NCBI RefSeq assembly: GCF_024211255.1
Contig: NZ_JAMLDY010000022.1
Span: 1-58,617, forward strand
Origin: Sphingomonas liriopis
Lineage (GTDB): Bacteria > Pseudomonadota > Alphaproteobacteria > Sphingomonadales > Sphingomonadaceae
Direction of reading: 5' to 3'
Length of the DNA stretch: 58,617 bases
In this document: positions 57,885 to 58,617 of the stretch, piece by piece
Position numbering within the stretch: the first letter of the stretch is position 1
How the letters are laid out: the number at the start of each line of letters is the position of its first letter
Notes under the pieces: model-generated
Database searches by the model: none
Seen by the model: the letters and a program-made list of their open reading frames with translations, nothing else
Told to the model about the DNA's origin: nothing
Program-made: the position numbers and the translations under genes

Positions 57885-58505
57885 ATGACCGTACACTTCC
57901 ACGAGGAAGACCTCCCCGCCGACGTCTTCGCCCCCGGCGCCTCGATCGCCGTCGATACCGAGACGATGGGCCTCATCACCCCGCGCGACCGCCTGTGCGT
58001 CGTGCAATTGTCCGACGGCGGGCCTGACGAGCATCTCGTCCGCTTCGGCCCGCGCAGCGATTATGCCGCGCCCAATCTGAAGGCGGTGCTCGCCGACCCG
58101 TCGCGCACGAAGCTCTACCATTACGGCCGCTTCGACATCGCCGCGCTCCAGCATTATCTCGGGATCGTCGCCGCGCCGGCGTACGACACCAAGATCGCCT
58201 CGCGGCTGATCCGCACCTACACCGATCGCCATGGCCTCAAGGAACTGGTCCGCGAACTGCTCGGGCAAGAGTTGTCCAAGCAGCAGCAATCGTCCGACTG
58301 GGGCGCGCCCGAACTGTCCGACGCGCAAAAAGACTATGCGGCGAGCGACGTGCGCTTCCTCCATCGCCTGCAGGCCGAGCTCGACCGGCGGCTGGCGCGC
58401 GAGGGCCGCACCGCGCTGGCGCAGGCGTGCTTCGATTTCCTGCCGGCCCGCGCCGCACTCGATCTGGCCGGCTGGCCGGAGATCGACGTCTTCGCGCATG
58501 CCTGA
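57885..58505 (+). CDS. rnd: ribonuclease D (short form)
   Basis: 3'-5' exoribonuclease for tRNA 3' maturation. The 206-residue product has the DEDDy motifs: ExoI SIAVDTETMGL (D, E), ExoII KLYHYGRFDIAAL (D), ExoIII YAASDVRFLHRL (Y, D). It consists of the catalytic domain only and lacks the HRDC domains of E. coli RNase D; such short forms are common in alphaproteobacteria. The ATG at 57885 is close to other candidate starts. It is divergent from the cold-shock gene. Confidence 0.9.
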   Translation: MTVHFHEEDLPADVFAPGASIAVDTETMGLITPRDRLCVVQLSDGGPDEHLVRFGPRSDYAAPNLKAVLADPSRTKLYHYGRFDIAALQHYLGIVAAPAYDTKIASRLIRTYTDRHGLKELVRELLGQELSKQQQSSDWGAPELSDAQKDYAASDVRFLHRLQAELDRRLAREGRTALAQACFDFLPARAALDLAGWPEIDVFAHA

Positions 58506-58515
58506 GATTCCGTTT

Positions 58516-58540
58516 GAAAACGCGCGGAAGAGCGCGTTTC
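58516..58540 (+). terminator. hairpin downstream of rnd
   Basis: GAAAACGCGC and GCGCGTTTC form a nine- to ten-base-pair stem that starts 10 bases after the rnd stop. The T run lies inside the stem and there is no long tail, so termination strength is uncertain. Confidence 0.5.
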
Positions 58541-58551
58541 GAGGCGGTGCC

Positions 58552-58617
58552 GGCCCGCTCCCCCACCCGGCCGCCCACAGAGTATGCTTGATGGGCGGCC
58601 GGGTGGGGGAGCGGGCC
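58552..58617. repeat. perfect 26-base inverted repeat at the window end
   Basis: Arms 58552-58577 (GGCCCGCTCCCCCACCCGGC, then CGCCCA) and 58592-58617 are exactly complementary, with a 14-base loop. It is unlike the other repeat families in the window. It may extend beyond the window edge. Confidence 0.9.

Overview
This 58.6 kb window is high-GC chromosomal DNA that reads as an alphaproteobacterium of the order Sphingomonadales, most likely Sphingomonas or a close relative. The pointers are a MipZ division-site ATPase, a C4-type 5-aminolevulinate synthase (HemA), HWE/HisKA_2-type signalling, a plsY-dprA-topA run, an extracytoplasmic M28 peptidase next to agmatine-catabolism genes, and dispersed short palindromes with a CACCCCGGACTTGTTCCGGG core between genes. 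The genus is inferred from gene content, not from a database search. I see no phage, insertion sequence or CRISPR array.

Layout. 0.1-6.5 kb: a flagellar block on the + strand (short MotA-like and MotB-like stator proteins, flgA, flgM, flgN, a lytic transglycosylase, flhA, fliA) with two strong sigma-54-type promoters and one sigma-28-type promoter. 6.5-15.9 kb: mixed housekeeping genes (msrA, galE, a PAP2 phosphatase, a single-domain response regulator, tRNA-Lys, folK, a family 5 uracil-DNA glycosylase), then a minus-strand agmatine-to-putrescine unit (M28 peptidase-aguA-aguB) and rpsD. 16-20.5 kb: chorismate mutase and a compact minus-strand run rpiB-glyA-small protein-nrdR-trmJ. 20.5-28 kb: hemA, murI, plsY-dprA and topA, with a TMEM175-like channel gene antisense between dprA and topA. 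28-33 kb: panC diverging from mipZ, which leads a coupled run mipZ-J-domain protein-phosphohexomutase-PH-domain protein, followed by a DEDDh exonuclease.

33-43 kb is rich in signalling: a CHASE3 histidine kinase, a stand-alone receiver and a receiver-HisKA_2 kinase form one tight operon. A second operon holds a DUF4173 membrane protein, an OmpR-type regulator and a kinase whose sensor domain carries an in-frame copy of a repeat. Between them lie a DUF1440 protein, an exported methyltransferase-like protein and an MpaB-type DUF2236 protein. 43-47 kb: an alpha-amino-acid ester hydrolase-like enzyme and a YegD-type Hsp70.

46.8-55.3 kb is the most interesting part. A caa3-type oxidase operon (subunit II with a cytochrome c domain, a fused subunit I-III, a small membrane protein, CtaG and a triheme cytochrome c) is followed by PepSY-DUF2271-DUF4198-ApbE. 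A Fur-box-like palindrome precedes the latter set, and the DUF2271 protein carries the covalent flavinylation motif DGVTGAT. I infer an iron-responsive, flavinylated extracytoplasmic electron-transfer unit. The window closes with a glutaminyl cyclase-like protein, a Gly-rich twin cold-shock-domain protein and RNase D.

Several gene starts and frames need attention: a receiver-kinase with no canonical start codon, a DUF4173 gene whose first membrane segment is out of frame, and a stator gene whose sigma-54 promoter leaves almost no leader. At least five families of paired or single palindromes fill the intergenic gaps, including two nested elements of about 0.2 kb in opposite orientation.
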